A stretch of 44,993 bases of DNA from WVZH01 sp034430895 (GCA_034430895.1 DAOUDW010000021.1:1-44993), one strand, 5' to 3'. Positions 8,027 through 16,322 are shown, counted from the stretch's first letter. Numbers and translations are program-made. Notes: a model not told the origin generated them from the sequence alone.

Positions 8027-8986
8027 CTACCGCGCTGAAAAATGCTGCCGGATGAACTCGACGATCCGTTCGGAGTTATCACCGACATAATTGTAGGTTT
8101 CGAACCGCCGCTGGATGCCGTCGATCAACCAGAGCTCTTTTGGTCCCACCAGGGCTTGATAATATGCCTGCGTGTCCGTCAATTCGGTCCAGGGATCCTC
8201 TCGCGCCTGGATGATCAGCGTGGGAATCTCCACATCCTGCGCGTATTGGAGTGGCGACATGTCCTTTAAAGCAAATCCACCACGCCAGGAGGCGATGCGA
8301 TCGATAATGGGGAGCAAGTACAAGCTGAGAGGGGTGTAGACGCTGCGCAAATACGAACGGATAAACACCTCCGCCGAAACCGGCTGAATGGCGATGAGGA
8401 ACTTAATGTCATGCAGTTGGCTTTTTCCTTTACTCAAGGCCACGGTGGTTGCATTCGCCCCCATACAGAAACTCACGAATCCGATGGCCGGTGCGGAAAG
8501 CCAGCGGTTATTCACGTAGGCGATGGCACCAATGATGTCCTGGTATTCGGTCAAGCCCACGCCACTCAGACCGCTATCACTCTCGCCGTGATTGCGGAAA
8601 TCGAACATCAGGACGGGATAGCCGGCCGTGTTTAGGGAATGAGCGGCCTTTAGCAAATCGACTGGTGTCCTGGCGATCGGCGGGAATCCTTGATTGCCCA
8701 CGACGAATCCATGCCGGTTGAAGGTCATGGGATGCGTGAGGATAATCACTTCCTTGGGTTCGGAATCGGATGGACCATTTCCACTGGGGATGAACCATCC
8801 TTTGATGCGAATCCCATCTGTGGCTTTGAATTCGACTTCTTCATATTCGAGGCCATAATCCTCGGGTGAGCTGACAATCGGTTGGCGCCTGGCGTAGAGA
8901 ACGATGTTGGAGAATATATAACCAATCAGAAGAGAAAGGCCAATCCAAGCTCCTACAATGATGATAACCACAATGCTTGCCGACAT
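8027..8986 (-). CDS. Alpha/beta hydrolase with Cys at the nucleophile elbow, membrane-anchored
   Basis: This 319-residue protein begins with one hydrophobic helix (ASIVVIIIVGAWIGLSLLIGYIF) followed by an alpha/beta hydrolase domain. The oxyanion and core strands VIILTHPMTFNRHG and YPVLMFDFRNHGESDS are clear. The nucleophile elbow reads FVSFCMGANA, so Cys takes the place of the usual Ser, as in dienelactone-hydrolase-type enzymes. The acid is probably Asp in QAREDPWTEL. The region that normally carries the catalytic His reads DGIQRRFETYNYVG with no His at the usual place, so activity is uncertain. I chose the ATG at 8986 because AGGAG lies 7 bases upstream; the ATG at 8992 is too close to it. 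It precedes kynureninase by 41 bases. The substrate is unknown. Confidence 0.75.
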   Translation of the reverse strand: MSASIVVIIIVGAWIGLSLLIGYIFSNIVLYARRQPIVSSPEDYGLEYEEVEFKATDGIRIKGWFIPSGNGPSDSEPKEVIILTHPMTFNRHGFVVGNQGFPPIARTPVDLLKAAHSLNTAGYPVLMFDFRNHGESDSGLSGVGLTEYQDIIGAIAYVNNRWLSAPAIGFVSFCMGANATTVALSKGKSQLHDIKFLIAIQPVSAEVFIRSYLRSVYTPLSLYLLPIIDRIASWRGGFALKDMSPLQYAQDVEIPTLIIQAREDPWTELTDTQAYYQALVGPKELWLIDGIQRRFETYNYVGDNSERIVEFIRQHFSAR

Positions 8987-9138
8987 TCCCATGCTCCTTA
9001 ATGAACGCTTCCGTTTCGAAATGACGAGAAGCAGTCTTATTTTCTATAAACGCAACGGCCTCGGGTTTAGATTCTACAGCCCAGCGCCTGGGAGAACAAA
9101 TGGTACCGAAATATTAATTCGAAATCCTGGGTTGACGT

Positions 9139-9906
9139 TCAATCCCCAACCAGGGATTCTAGTAATCCCATACACAGAGTTTGCGTGTGCAAATCGAGAT
9201 CCATTTCCGGATTCCACGAGGACAACGAAACGGCTTTGATCCTTCCCGTCCCGGCAAGATGTTGAAAGACGCCTTTCAACGTCTCCGCGCTGGGACCATT
9301 TACCGCCGGAAAATTCATCGCTGGAGCATCGCAGGGATCGATCACATCCACGTCGAAGTGTATGTGAAGCGGCGCTTCTGGCAGCGAGTAATCGATCAGC
9401 TGCGTCACATCGGTCAAATGCGTTACTTGCGAATCGATAAGCGCTTCCCGCTCGGCTGGATCCAGATCGCGTCCATCGCTGAGGATGACCCGGTCTTCAC
9501 GAATCGGTTTCATGCCCAGCGCTTCAAGCAGCGTTTGCTCACCGCGTCCCACGAGCATGGCCAACGGCATACCGCCGAGGAAACCACTCGGGGAGGTCTC
9601 CCAGGTATTGAAATCACCATGCGCATCGAACCAGATCAAAATCGGATCGAGGCCGGCGCGCTGGATTCCGGCAGTTACACCGATCGCAGTACAGCAATCC
9701 CCAACGAGGCACACCGGCCGCTTGCCGCCCAGGAGAATCTCGGCCACCTTATCCGCCAGGGGATCGTAGAGATCGCCCATGCGCGCTTGTTGATCGCCAT
9801 TGTGTGAATCAAGACCCCCAACCTGCCAACCTGGCTTGGCGAGGGCTTCCAATTGCGGCAGGGGTTCATCGAGGAAATACGGCGAGAGGATAAATTGATT
9901 TTCCAT
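9139..9906 (-). CDS. Arginase/agmatinase-family protein (ureohydrolase fold)
   Basis: This 255-residue protein carries the metal-binding motifs of the ureohydrolase family, cytosolic di-manganese enzymes that cleave C-N bonds in arginine, agmatine, formiminoglutamate and related compounds. DAHGDFN (in LIWFDAHGDFNTW) and the late FDVDVIDPCDAPA give most ligands. The first motif, usually GGDHS, reads VGDCCTAIG, so the His that binds one metal is Cys. The spacing and length (about 255 against 290-320) also differ from classical arginases. The substrate cannot be assigned. The ATG at 9906 follows TATTAT (9914-9919) by 7 bases with no Shine-Dalgarno, which fits a leaderless transcript; a GTG at 9945 is an alternative start. 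Confidence 0.75.
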   Translation of the reverse strand: MENQFILSPYFLDEPLPQLEALAKPGWQVGGLDSHNGDQQARMGDLYDPLADKVAEILLGGKRPVCLVGDCCTAIGVTAGIQRAGLDPILIWFDAHGDFNTWETSPSGFLGGMPLAMLVGRGEQTLLEALGMKPIREDRVILSDGRDLDPAEREALIDSQVTHLTDVTQLIDYSLPEAPLHIHFDVDVIDPCDAPAMNFPAVNGPSAETLKGVFQHLAGTGRIKAVSLSSWNPEMDLDLHTQTLCMGLLESLVGD

Positions 9907-9950
9907 AGGGTTAATAATACACCGAGATGAATTGCTGCGTACCACGTTAT

Positions 9951-10002
9951 TAAAAGAAAAACGTGCACGGGAGTTACTACTTACGGAATCTCACCGTGCA
10001 CG
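9951..10002 (-). terminator. Intrinsic terminator after the ABC exporter pair
   Basis: A perfect 9-bp inverted repeat (CCGTGCACG at 9994-10002 with CGTGCACGG at 9962-9970) encloses 23 bases. On the minus strand the second arm runs into TTTTTCTTTTAA. It lies 44 bases beyond the stop of the ABC permease and should end that operon. The repeat half is itself nearly palindromic (GTGCAC). Confidence 0.78.
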
Positions 10003-10045
10003 CATTCTAAGTGCGAGTAATTGATGGTCACGCACTTCCCTTGAT

Positions 10046-10888
10046 TTAAGCTCCTCGCCGCAAGAACGGCAGCGAAAATCGCCAACCGCCCTCTCCACCG
10101 ACGCGAATATCGCGTTGTCGGAACAACCACCAAGCCAGGATAATGAGAACGAAGGCGACGCCAAGGATTCCCGCAATCCAGGTGCCGTTCAAGCCCTCGA
10201 AAGCTTCACGAGCCTGGTAGTAATTTAGCGGGGAAATCTTTGCTACCGTCTCCAACGTATCGTCGATCTTCGCCAAGCCGGTGATAAAAAAACTCGCCAC
10301 CAAAAACACGCCCCCCGCCATGGACGCCATCGCTCTCGAGGGCAGCAGCATGCTGCACAGCAGCGATATCGCCCCGAAAATCAATATTTGCGCCAGCAAG
10401 GACACGAATGGCAGTGCCAATACATCCAGATCGATTTTCAACGATGACCAGCTCATGGGTATTGCCAAGCCAACCCAGGTCAACCCGAGAATTAACACCG
10501 AGGTGACGATAAAGGCCAGGACACGGCCGGAGTAAAGCGCCGTACGACTTACGGGGTAGGCCAGTATTAAATCGAGCGTGCCATTTTCCTCATCACTAAC
10601 CAACAAGCCGCTGCCGATTAATACAGCGAAAATACCAACGATAATCGGCATGTAGGAGAAAAATTCGACGCCCAGAAAACCTTCCGGCGATCCAAAGTCC
10701 GAAAAATCACCAAAGAAGGCGATGAACTCCTCCGGAAATACAGAGAGATATTCATTCAACGCCTCGGTCTGCGTGCCAATCGAGTCGAACATCGACACCA
10801 GCAATATTCCCATCAAGCCCAAGCCTACGCCCCAGCCGATGATCTGACCACGGTAGCGCCGTAGTGTGTATCGAAATACTGTAAACAT
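10046..10888 (-). CDS. ABC-2 type transporter permease
   Basis: This 280-residue integral membrane protein has the ABC-2 pattern of about six helices: a first helix after FRYTLRRYRGQ, a large extracytoplasmic stretch (residues about 45-80), and later helices such as MPIIVGIFAVLIGSGLLV and ILIFGAISLLCSMLLPS. It begins one base after the stop of the ATPase gene. Its ATG at 10888 is chosen because AGGAGG lies 6 bases upstream, although the frame is open further. ABC-2 permeases pair with a separate ATPase to export drugs, lipids or polysaccharides. The conserved-looking EENGTLDLILAYPVSRTALY, typical of ABC-2 permeases of the multidrug or antibiotic type, precedes a helix. The cargo is unknown. 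Confidence 0.85.
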   Translation of the reverse strand: MFTVFRYTLRRYRGQIIGWGVGLGLMGILLVSMFDSIGTQTEALNEYLSVFPEEFIAFFGDFSDFGSPEGFLGVEFFSYMPIIVGIFAVLIGSGLLVSDEENGTLDLILAYPVSRTALYSGRVLAFIVTSVLILGLTWVGLAIPMSWSSLKIDLDVLALPFVSLLAQILIFGAISLLCSMLLPSRAMASMAGGVFLVASFFITGLAKIDDTLETVAKISPLNYYQAREAFEGLNGTWIAGILGVAFVLIILAWWLFRQRDIRVGGEGGWRFSLPFLRRGA

Positions 10889-10889
10889 A

Positions 10890-11801
10890 TTAAACCTCCT
10901 GTCCTTCGTCCTCGTAGTAGGCCAGAAAGATTTCCTCCAGCGAAGGACGTTCGGTCTCGAAATCAATCACCGGAAGGGCAGCTAAAGCTTTTAGCAAATT
11001 CTCCATCTCGCCCTCCACCTGCAGCAATACACTCGTGCCATCGTCTCTGGAGAGCACACGCACGCCGGGTACCTTATCCAGCTGCTCGACATCGACCGCC
11101 TGTTTGAAGCGCACGCTGGCGCGACGAAAAGCCCGGTTAATCAGGGATGTGGGCTCTGCTTCCTCAACAACTACACCCTTGCGGATGATGGCCACACGAT
11201 CCGCCACGGCTTCTACCTCGCTCATAATGTGCGAGGAGAAGAAAACCGAAGCCCCTTCCGCTTTGGCGTCGCAAATCAGGCGCAGAACTTCACGCTGCAT
11301 CAATGGATCCAATCCCAGCGTGGGCTCATCCAGCAGCAGCAGATCCGGCTTGTGCATCAGCGCCTGCACGATCCCGATTTTCTGTTTGTTGCCGTGCGAC
11401 ATGTTTTTAATCGTGGTCTTGAGATCCAGCTGTAAGCGCTCGCTTAGTTCATTCACATACGCCCAATCCACATTGTTGCCGCGCAGCGCGTTGAAATAAC
11501 GCAATGCCGCTCGCGCCGTCCGGTTGGGATCGATTTGCAGCTCGCCAGGTAAATAACCGCTGCGTGCCCGTACTTCGACGGATTTCTCCTGCGGGTTCAT
11601 ACCGAACACGCGCAGCGTACCGCCATCCGGACGAATGAGATCCAGCAAGCAGCGGATGGTCGTCGTTTTACCGGCGCCGTTGGGACCCAGATAACCCAGC
11701 ACCTCACCTCGCCGAATTTCCAGATCGATTCCACGCAGCGCTTGTACACGGCCGTATGATTTTGTCAGCCCTTGCGCGGATAATACAAGTTCATCAGACA
11801 T
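10890..11801 (-). CDS. ABC transporter ATP-binding protein (ABC-2 exporter type)
   Basis: This 303-residue ATPase has Walker A GPNGAGKTT, a Q-loop region, the signature MSHGNKQKIG in place of LSGGQ, Walker B LLLLDEPTLGLDP and a switch His in SSHIMSEVEAV. A C-terminal domain of about 80 residues (from about 225) is usual in exporters of the drug or antibiotic type. It powers the permease encoded one base downstream. The ATG at 11801 has GGAGG at a spacing of 5; an upstream ATG at 11813 overlaps that ribosome binding site and is less likely. A 13-base palindrome at 11856-11868 upstream could be an operator. Confidence 0.93.
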   Translation of the reverse strand: MSDELVLSAQGLTKSYGRVQALRGIDLEIRRGEVLGYLGPNGAGKTTTIRCLLDLIRPDGGTLRVFGMNPQEKSVEVRARSGYLPGELQIDPNRTARAALRYFNALRGNNVDWAYVNELSERLQLDLKTTIKNMSHGNKQKIGIVQALMHKPDLLLLDEPTLGLDPLMQREVLRLICDAKAEGASVFFSSHIMSEVEAVADRVAIIRKGVVVEEAEPTSLINRAFRRASVRFKQAVDVEQLDKVPGVRVLSRDDGTSVLLQVEGEMENLLKALAALPVIDFETERPSLEEIFLAYYEDEGQEV

Positions 11802-11855
11802 AGACACCTCCAAGTATAAAGATTATTGCGACGTTGTACTTTTCCACTCTACCGC

Positions 11856-11868
11856 ACGAGAGTCTCGT
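11856..11868. promoter_or_regulatory. Palindrome upstream of the ABC exporter operon (possible operator)
   Basis: ACGAGA-G-TCTCGT is a perfect palindrome of two 6-base halves around one base, 55 bases before the ABC ATPase start. It lies in a 247-base gap that has no other gene-like content. Exporter operons are often controlled by dimeric repressors (for example TetR or GntR types) that bind such sites, but no repressor gene is adjacent. Confidence 0.3.
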
Positions 11869-12048
11869 TTCCCGATGGCAGTCAGACTCTTCACTGACCG
11901 CAAGCGGACATTTAGCCGTCACAGGTATACGATACAAGGTCAGCCATGCTGCCTTGGCCGCCTTACTTCAATCCGAAAGGCAATCGCGTATTCAGTGCTG
12001 GTATCACTCGTGATCCCCAAAAGAGACCCTGTGCATCTCTGCGTTAGG

Positions 12049-12462
12049 CTACGGTTCAAGCCGCATGCGCAGGAAACGATCGATCTCGAAGCGTTGAAAT
12101 AGATCACTTCGACTTGCAGGTAAATCCCGCGCGGCAGATTCCAGATCGATCACTTCCGGTTCGATGGCTTTTAAAATACGTTTCTTCCAGATGATCTCGC
12201 AGCCGCCTTGTGCCAGGATGTTCTGCAGCCAATCGACGTGCGTGCCGTACGTCAAGGGCACGATGACCGTTTCGCCCATATGAGAAGCCATCACCGGGGT
12301 TTGATACCTCCGTCCGCTACGCCGTCCTCGGTGAACCACCACCGAAAACGGTCCTGTCCCTCGTCGGGCGATAAACAAGGTGAAATGGTTGAAGATGTAC
12401 TTGTTGAAAACGCGCACACCATCCAGGAACCGATCACGTAGGGAACGATTGGTTTGTACCAT
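12049..12462 (-). CDS. Deazaflavin (F420)-dependent nitroreductase-family protein
   Basis: This 137-residue protein fits the DDN-like family of split-barrel F420-binding proteins (nitroreductase family deazaflavin-dependent oxidoreductase). Visible features are a short N-terminal helix region (FNKYIFNHFTLFIAR), the core VVVHRGRRSGRRYQTPVMASHMGETVIVPLTYG and the typical DWLQNILAQGGCEIIWKKR. These enzymes use reduced F420 to reduce quinones or other substrates. The ATG at 12462 has AAAGGAGA upstream; the open frame extends 68 codons further but that part lies inside the upstream gap and gene end. It lies 59 bases after the SDR gene and ends a same-strand run of six genes. Presence of F420 in this organism is inferred, not shown. 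Confidence 0.8.
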   Translation of the reverse strand: MVQTNRSLRDRFLDGVRVFNKYIFNHFTLFIARRGTGPFSVVVHRGRRSGRRYQTPVMASHMGETVIVPLTYGTHVDWLQNILAQGGCEIIWKKRILKAIEPEVIDLESAARDLPASRSDLFQRFEIDRFLRMRLEP

Positions 12463-12521
12463 GTCATTCTCCTTTCGCTGAAGCGGGAAGCGAGACGCTG
12501 ATATAACCGAGAGCCCGGTAG

Positions 12522-13223
12522 TCACCAGGCGAGCGTTTTCCCCTGCGGGTCGATGTAGATCGGTCCATCCAGGGGCCAGGATTTGGTCAACAGTTTGGCT
12601 GCGTCCTGCGCGGCTCGCAGGGGTGTGATGGGCGCCTGCGAACCACCCATGTCCGAACTGAACCATCCTGGATGCAGCGCTAAAACCTTAATGCCTTCTT
12701 CTTTTAATGCATTTTGCAGTAGTTGGCTGGCCATGTTCAACGCCGCTTTCGACATGCAGTACGAATACTCACTTTTCCGCCAGGCCGTCCCGATCCCTCC
12801 CGCTTCGGAAGAGATATTGGCGATCAATTTTCCATCCCCTCGCCGCAGCAAGGGCAGTGCGTGTTTCACTACGATCAAAGGCGCCACGGCGTTGATCGAG
12901 AAAGACGGCAAATACACTGAGAAATCCACCTGTTCGAGCGCCGGTTTCGACTGTTCCAGGTGCACTGCGGCGTTGTTGATCAGCAGGTCGATGTGATTGA
13001 ATTCCTCGGAGATACGCCGCATGACGTCCTCGATGGCGTGCTCATCGGTAACATCTGCCGAGTAGAGCAGCAAACCATCTGCGAACTCGTCTCGCAGCCG
13101 CAGCAGTGCGTCGCTTCCTCGTCGGTTGATGGCGAATACGCGCTGGCCGATCTGCAGCAAGACTCTCGTCAGCTCGAGGCCCAAGCCGCGATTGGCGCCC
13201 GTGATGAGGACATTTTGATGCAT
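12522..13223 (-). CDS. Short-chain dehydrogenase/reductase (SDR family)
   Basis: This 233-residue classical SDR has the Rossmann motif TGANRGLG (start NVLITGANRGLG), the NNAAVH segment, the catalytic Ser in ANISSEAGG and the Tyr/Lys pair YCMSK (YSYCMSKAALNMASQ). These enzymes use NAD(P)H to reduce carbonyls or oxidise alcohols; the substrate is unknown. The sequence resembles the C-factor/sniffer-like branch (ALHPGWFSSDMGG), which is a tentative placement. The ATG at 13223 follows GGAGG by 5 bases. It lies between the EI24-like gene (34 bases) and the deazaflavin-dependent gene (59 bases). Confidence 0.88.
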   Translation of the reverse strand: MHQNVLITGANRGLGLELTRVLLQIGQRVFAINRRGSDALLRLRDEFADGLLLYSADVTDEHAIEDVMRRISEEFNHIDLLINNAAVHLEQSKPALEQVDFSVYLPSFSINAVAPLIVVKHALPLLRRGDGKLIANISSEAGGIGTAWRKSEYSYCMSKAALNMASQLLQNALKEEGIKVLALHPGWFSSDMGGSQAPITPLRAAQDAAKLLTKSWPLDGPIYIDPQGKTLAW

Positions 13224-13257
13224 CGATTCCTCCAAGATTGTGCGTGATGAAGAATGT

Positions 13258-13947
13258 TTATGATTGTACGGGTTCGTCTACTTTGATACTACCGCGATTC
13301 GTACCGATTTGATGGTAGACATGAACCATCCACACCACGGCCACGATGGGCACGAACAAATTCAACAAGGGTACAGCCGCCATCAAGGTGATCACGAAAC
13401 CCCCAATGTACACCGCAAGCCGGTTGTGCCGCATGAGTTTATGCGCCTGTGGTTTTCCGATGTGATAACCCGCCGCCATCTCGAAAAACTCACGACCGGT
13501 GAGATAACTGTTGAGGGCAACAGAGATAAAAAAGCCGATAACGATCAAGTGAAAAGGTAGAACCAGGATGTTCAAGAACAGCGCCCAAAGGACGAATTTA
13601 ATATCATGCAGGGCATCGGGCCAAAATTTCGGCCTCTCCTGGCGCTGAAGTTGCGGATAACTCTCCGCTTCCACGCGACTGATGGCAATCTCCTGTAACA
13701 TGCCGGCGATTAAAACGACGACCGCAGGCAGCATGAACCAACCGCTAATGCCGGAAATAATACTGATGATGCCGCTGACCAGCGTGTCCAACCATTCGGT
13801 TTCGATTTCGATCATATTCGCCGAAATCCAACTGATGGAGACCACTGCCAAAATAACAACAATGATCCCCAATATCGCGCTTAGGAGCATCAAACCTAGC
13901 AATCTGGCGTTGAATATGGAACGGAGGGTTTTTATGAATGGGAACAT
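13258..13947 (-). CDS. EI24/CysZ-like integral membrane protein
   Basis: This 229-residue protein has at least four to five helices and matches the EI24/CysZ-type domain. The C-terminal signature NSYLTGREFFEMAAGYHIG, followed by a basic stretch KLMRHNR and the helical PLLNLFVPIVAVVWMVHVYH, is typical. CysZ is a sulfate uptake protein in Enterobacteria, but most distant members have no known function and no cysteine or sulfate genes are nearby, so no substrate is assigned. The ATG at 13947 is supported by GGAGA 7 bases upstream. It lies 49 bases after the GH18 lipoprotein gene on the same strand. Confidence 0.78.
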   Translation of the reverse strand: MFPFIKTLRSIFNARLLGLMLLSAILGIIVVILAVVSISWISANMIEIETEWLDTLVSGIISIISGISGWFMLPAVVVLIAGMLQEIAISRVEAESYPQLQRQERPKFWPDALHDIKFVLWALFLNILVLPFHLIVIGFFISVALNSYLTGREFFEMAAGYHIGKPQAHKLMRHNRLAVYIGGFVITLMAAVPLLNLFVPIVAVVWMVHVYHQIGTNRGSIKVDEPVQS

Positions 13948-13996
13948 ATGGAAATCTCCAAAGATAATCGTTTTACACACATTTTTCGGATGAAGA

Positions 13997-15070
13997 TCAA
14001 GGACCACAACCGATCGTGACGGCCTGATGGATTGCCCGCAGGAGCGAACGTTTACCCGGGCTGTCCTGGCCGAGTTCCCAGATCATCACACCGCCATACC
14101 CATTTTCATGGGCGTAACATGTTTTGTGTTTTACAGTGAGGACATCGTTGAAATAGATGCCCTCAATTTCGTCGATGCCCACGCCAGGGTCATACAGCTC
14201 GATAATCTCGGCGTAAGGGGACGAGGTGGTCGGATGCGTTGTGCGACGGCCGTAGAAAGGGATACCCAGCACCAACTGCTGCCTGGAGAATCCCGCTTGC
14301 TCGAACAGCGCCAGATCCTCAACCGCCTGTTCGAAGGTGGAATGCCGGCTGCCGCGGTCGTAGGACATGATATGTATACGGTCGACATCGACAAAGGCAC
14401 TGAAATCAATATCCTCGTGAGGGTACAGCGCCACGCTGACGATCAATCCGCGCTGCCTCACCTCCGAAATCAATGAGACATATCGCAGGGTTTGGAATTC
14501 GCCTTCGGGGAATTCCCAGTCAAAATCGACACCATCCAGATCGTTCGCTTCGCAAAATTGCACCACGTCTTCCACGAAATTTCGCCGTGATTGCCAGTCC
14601 GCGATCACTTCAATGAAGTGTTCGGAACGATCGTAGCCGCCGATGGAGAGATGAAGGCGAGTGCCATAGGTTTCCTTTACCTCCCGCATGGCCCGCAGGC
14701 GTTCGGGATTGACTCGCCAAGTGTCCAATCTGCCATCTTCATCCGGTTCCGCGGAGAAGTAGATCAAATCCGTGATGCATCTGCCCCAGGAGGGCTCGAA
14801 GTCCCGGTACTCGGGCAGATAGCCGACGACCAGAAAATCATCGACCATTTCCAACGTGTCATCGCACCAGGCGGAAGATACCGAAGTCAACTGTATCGTA
14901 GGTGCTGGACTCAAGTCCTGCGCACTGGTCGGACTCGCATCCGGGATCGAGGTTGTGGAGGTTAGCGTGGCGGCTGATCTGTCGACGGGAGCAGCCGTGG
15001 GGGATGAGCCACAAGCTGCGAGGAGCCATGACAACGCAGCTAACATTCCGGGGATTGTGGAGATTCTCAT
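13997..15070 (-). CDS. GH18 family lipoprotein (chitinase-like or spore-cortex-hydrolase-like)
   Basis: This 357-residue precursor has a lipobox WLLAAC (Cys20), a Pro/Thr/Ser-rich linker to about residue 65 and then a GH18 barrel. The diagnostic DxxDxDxE motif is intact (DGVDFDWE, 179-186, catalytic Glu186). Other barrel strands are visible: VVGYLPEYR, LHLSIGGYD, RIHIMSYD and GVMIWELGQD near the end. GH18 enzymes cleave beta-1,4-linked N-acetylglucosamine in chitin, peptidoglycan or related polymers by substrate-assisted catalysis. The lipid anchor places it at the outside of the cell membrane. It starts one base after the ACT-domain gene stop, so the two are likely coupled. Confidence 0.9.
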   Translation of the reverse strand: MRISTIPGMLAALSWLLAACGSSPTAAPVDRSAATLTSTTSIPDASPTSAQDLSPAPTIQLTSVSSAWCDDTLEMVDDFLVVGYLPEYRDFEPSWGRCITDLIYFSAEPDEDGRLDTWRVNPERLRAMREVKETYGTRLHLSIGGYDRSEHFIEVIADWQSRRNFVEDVVQFCEANDLDGVDFDWEFPEGEFQTLRYVSLISEVRQRGLIVSVALYPHEDIDFSAFVDVDRIHIMSYDRGSRHSTFEQAVEDLALFEQAGFSRQQLVLGIPFYGRRTTHPTTSSPYAEIIELYDPGVGIDEIEGIYFNDVLTVKHKTCYAHENGYGGVMIWELGQDSPGKRSLLRAIHQAVTIGCGP

Positions 15071-15071
15071 C

Positions 15072-15473
15072 TCAATGCCGCTCAGACAATTCGAGCAGAA
15101 CGTCCATCGCCTGTGTTCTTCGCTCCCACGGCACGAAAAGGTGATCGTGATAGTATGCCGATACGGGGTTGACGCTGATACCCGCTTGCGCCAGCTTGTT
15201 CGCGATCGCGGCCAGGAAACCCACAGCCGTCAGCGATGAATGCACGGTCAGCGTGATGCACGCCCAGATAGAGTCGTAGGCCAAGTCATGGTCGCGGGCT
15301 TGCTCCTCGCGAATGATAAGACTGACGCCCTCCGCCTCAAAGAACGAACAAAGCGGTTCGAACGACAACCGGCCATACGCCTCCCGATGGAGTGTACAAA
15401 ACACGTAGGTGGAATCCTGCAGCTCAGGTCGTAGATTCGACAACAAAGTCCTTATATCGGCTTCCCCACTCAT
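15072..15473 (-). CDS. ACT-domain protein, COG3602-like
   Basis: This 133-residue cytoplasmic protein resembles a conserved family with tandem ACT-like folds. The N-terminal LLSNLRPELQDSTYVFCTL and the later TLTVHSSLTAVGFLAAIANKLAQAGISVNPVSAYYHDHLFVP are characteristic. ACT folds usually bind amino acids or other small ligands and regulate partners, but the role of this family is not established. The ATG at 15473 starts one base after the methyltransferase stop, and no strong ribosome binding site is visible, which suggests translational coupling. The open frame extends further upstream, inside the methyltransferase gene, and is not used. Confidence 0.8.
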   Translation of the reverse strand: MSGEADIRTLLSNLRPELQDSTYVFCTLHREAYGRLSFEPLCSFFEAEGVSLIIREEQARDHDLAYDSIWACITLTVHSSLTAVGFLAAIANKLAQAGISVNPVSAYYHDHLFVPWERRTQAMDVLLELSERH

Positions 15474-15474
15474 G

Positions 15475-16155
15475 TCACGGTTTCCGGGCGTAGAACACAG
15501 CGGTGAAGTAATTCTTGCAGACACAATCCACATCCGCAAAACCTGCATCCACAAGCCAATTCAACTGATCGATGAGCAGGGCATCCTGGTCGTACGACTC
15601 CCGGCGGGCGATGCTCTCACGAATGCGCTCCTCGTCCGCCCCTCGCGCCCGAACCTTCGCCAACCAATCCGACCAATAGATCTGCTCTAGATTCGCCGTC
15701 GGCCCCCTCACCTGATCGACGTTGATGAACACCCCCCCTTCTCGCAGCGCAGCATAGATCCTGTGGAACAGGTTCCGCTTCTCCGCGTCCGTGAGGTGAT
15801 GAATGGACAGGCTGGAAACGACCAGATCGAATTCCCCCGTGAAGTTGATCTTGCAGTAGTCGTCCACGACGAACTGGAACTGCTCGATGTTGTCCTTGAA
15901 GCGCCGACGCCCGACCGCCAGCATCTCCTCCGCCACATCGATCAACGTGAATCTGGCCCGGGGATATTTCTCCAGGACGTGCTGGGAGAAGAGACCCGTT
16001 CCTGCACCCAGGTCCAAGACATCGATGCGTTGATCCAAGGCGAAAGGAAGTAAATCCCTGGCGACGGCGAAGATGGTATCGTAGTCAGGCAAGGCGATCT
16101 TGATCCACGCATCGTAGTAAGCAACGGAATCGTCGAACGCGTCACCAATCGTCAC
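15475..16155 (-). CDS. Class I SAM-dependent methyltransferase
   Basis: This 226-residue protein has the class I motif I VLDLGAGTGLFSQHV, the acidic end of strand 2 in FTLIDVAEEML, motif FQFVVDDYC and post-motif FDLVVSSLSIHHLTDAEKR. A methyl acceptor cannot be deduced. The start is a GTG at 16155, chosen because GGAGG (16162-16166) lies 6 bases upstream; a longer frame reaches 16215 but has no ribosome binding site. An extended -10 element (TGTTATACT, 16176-16184) lies upstream. It is the first gene of the run to 12049 and is followed after one base by the ACT-domain gene. Confidence 0.88.
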   Translation of the reverse strand: MTIGDAFDDSVAYYDAWIKIALPDYDTIFAVARDLLPFALDQRIDVLDLGAGTGLFSQHVLEKYPRARFTLIDVAEEMLAVGRRRFKDNIEQFQFVVDDYCKINFTGEFDLVVSSLSIHHLTDAEKRNLFHRIYAALREGGVFINVDQVRGPTANLEQIYWSDWLAKVRARGADEERIRESIARRESYDQDALLIDQLNWLVDAGFADVDCVCKNYFTAVFYARKP

Positions 16156-16175
16156 AAAAGGCCTCCGAAAATGTA

Positions 16176-16184
16176 AGTATAACA
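16176..16184 (-). promoter_or_regulatory. Extended -10 promoter of the methyltransferase operon
   Basis: On the minus strand the sequence reads TGTTATACT, a TGn extension joined to a good -10 hexamer. No convincing -35 is present at 16-18 bases, as is common when the extension is present. The likely start of transcription is about 15 bases before the GTG at 16155, leaving room for its GGAGG site. Confidence 0.5.
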
Positions 16185-16236
16185 AGAAGCAACTTTTTAA
16201 CGAAGAACGGGGCATCCCGAAATACAGTTACTTGCT

Positions 16237-16276
16237 ACAAGCGAGTTGTGATCGACATCACGTCTTTCAACACCCG
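16237..16276 (-). pseudogene. Relic of a duplicated 3' end of the endonuclease/exonuclease/phosphatase gene
   Basis: These 40 bases match 16348-16388, the codons for the tail motif VLKDGMSDHN of the next gene upstream, at 34 of 41 positions with one gap. The gap breaks the reading frame inside the SDHN motif. The likeness may continue weakly to about 16311. It lies about 70 bases beyond the stop of the intact gene, as expected for an old tandem duplication whose second copy was lost. Confidence 0.5.
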
Positions 16277-16322
16277 CCAGGACGATCAATCGTTGATTTA
16301 CATCGACGCGCCAGTCATTCGA

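Noticed and set aside
9185..9807. Plus-strand open frame opposite the arginase-family gene
   Set aside because: It is an antisense shadow; the minus strand has conserved metal motifs.
12015..12048. Small hairpin after the deazaflavin-dependent gene (AGAGA/TCTCT followed by four T on the minus strand)
   Set aside because: The stem has only five pairs and is too weak to claim as a terminator.
13997..15239. Several plus-strand open frames opposite the GH18 and ACT genes
   Set aside because: All lie over recognised minus-strand domains and lack start signals.
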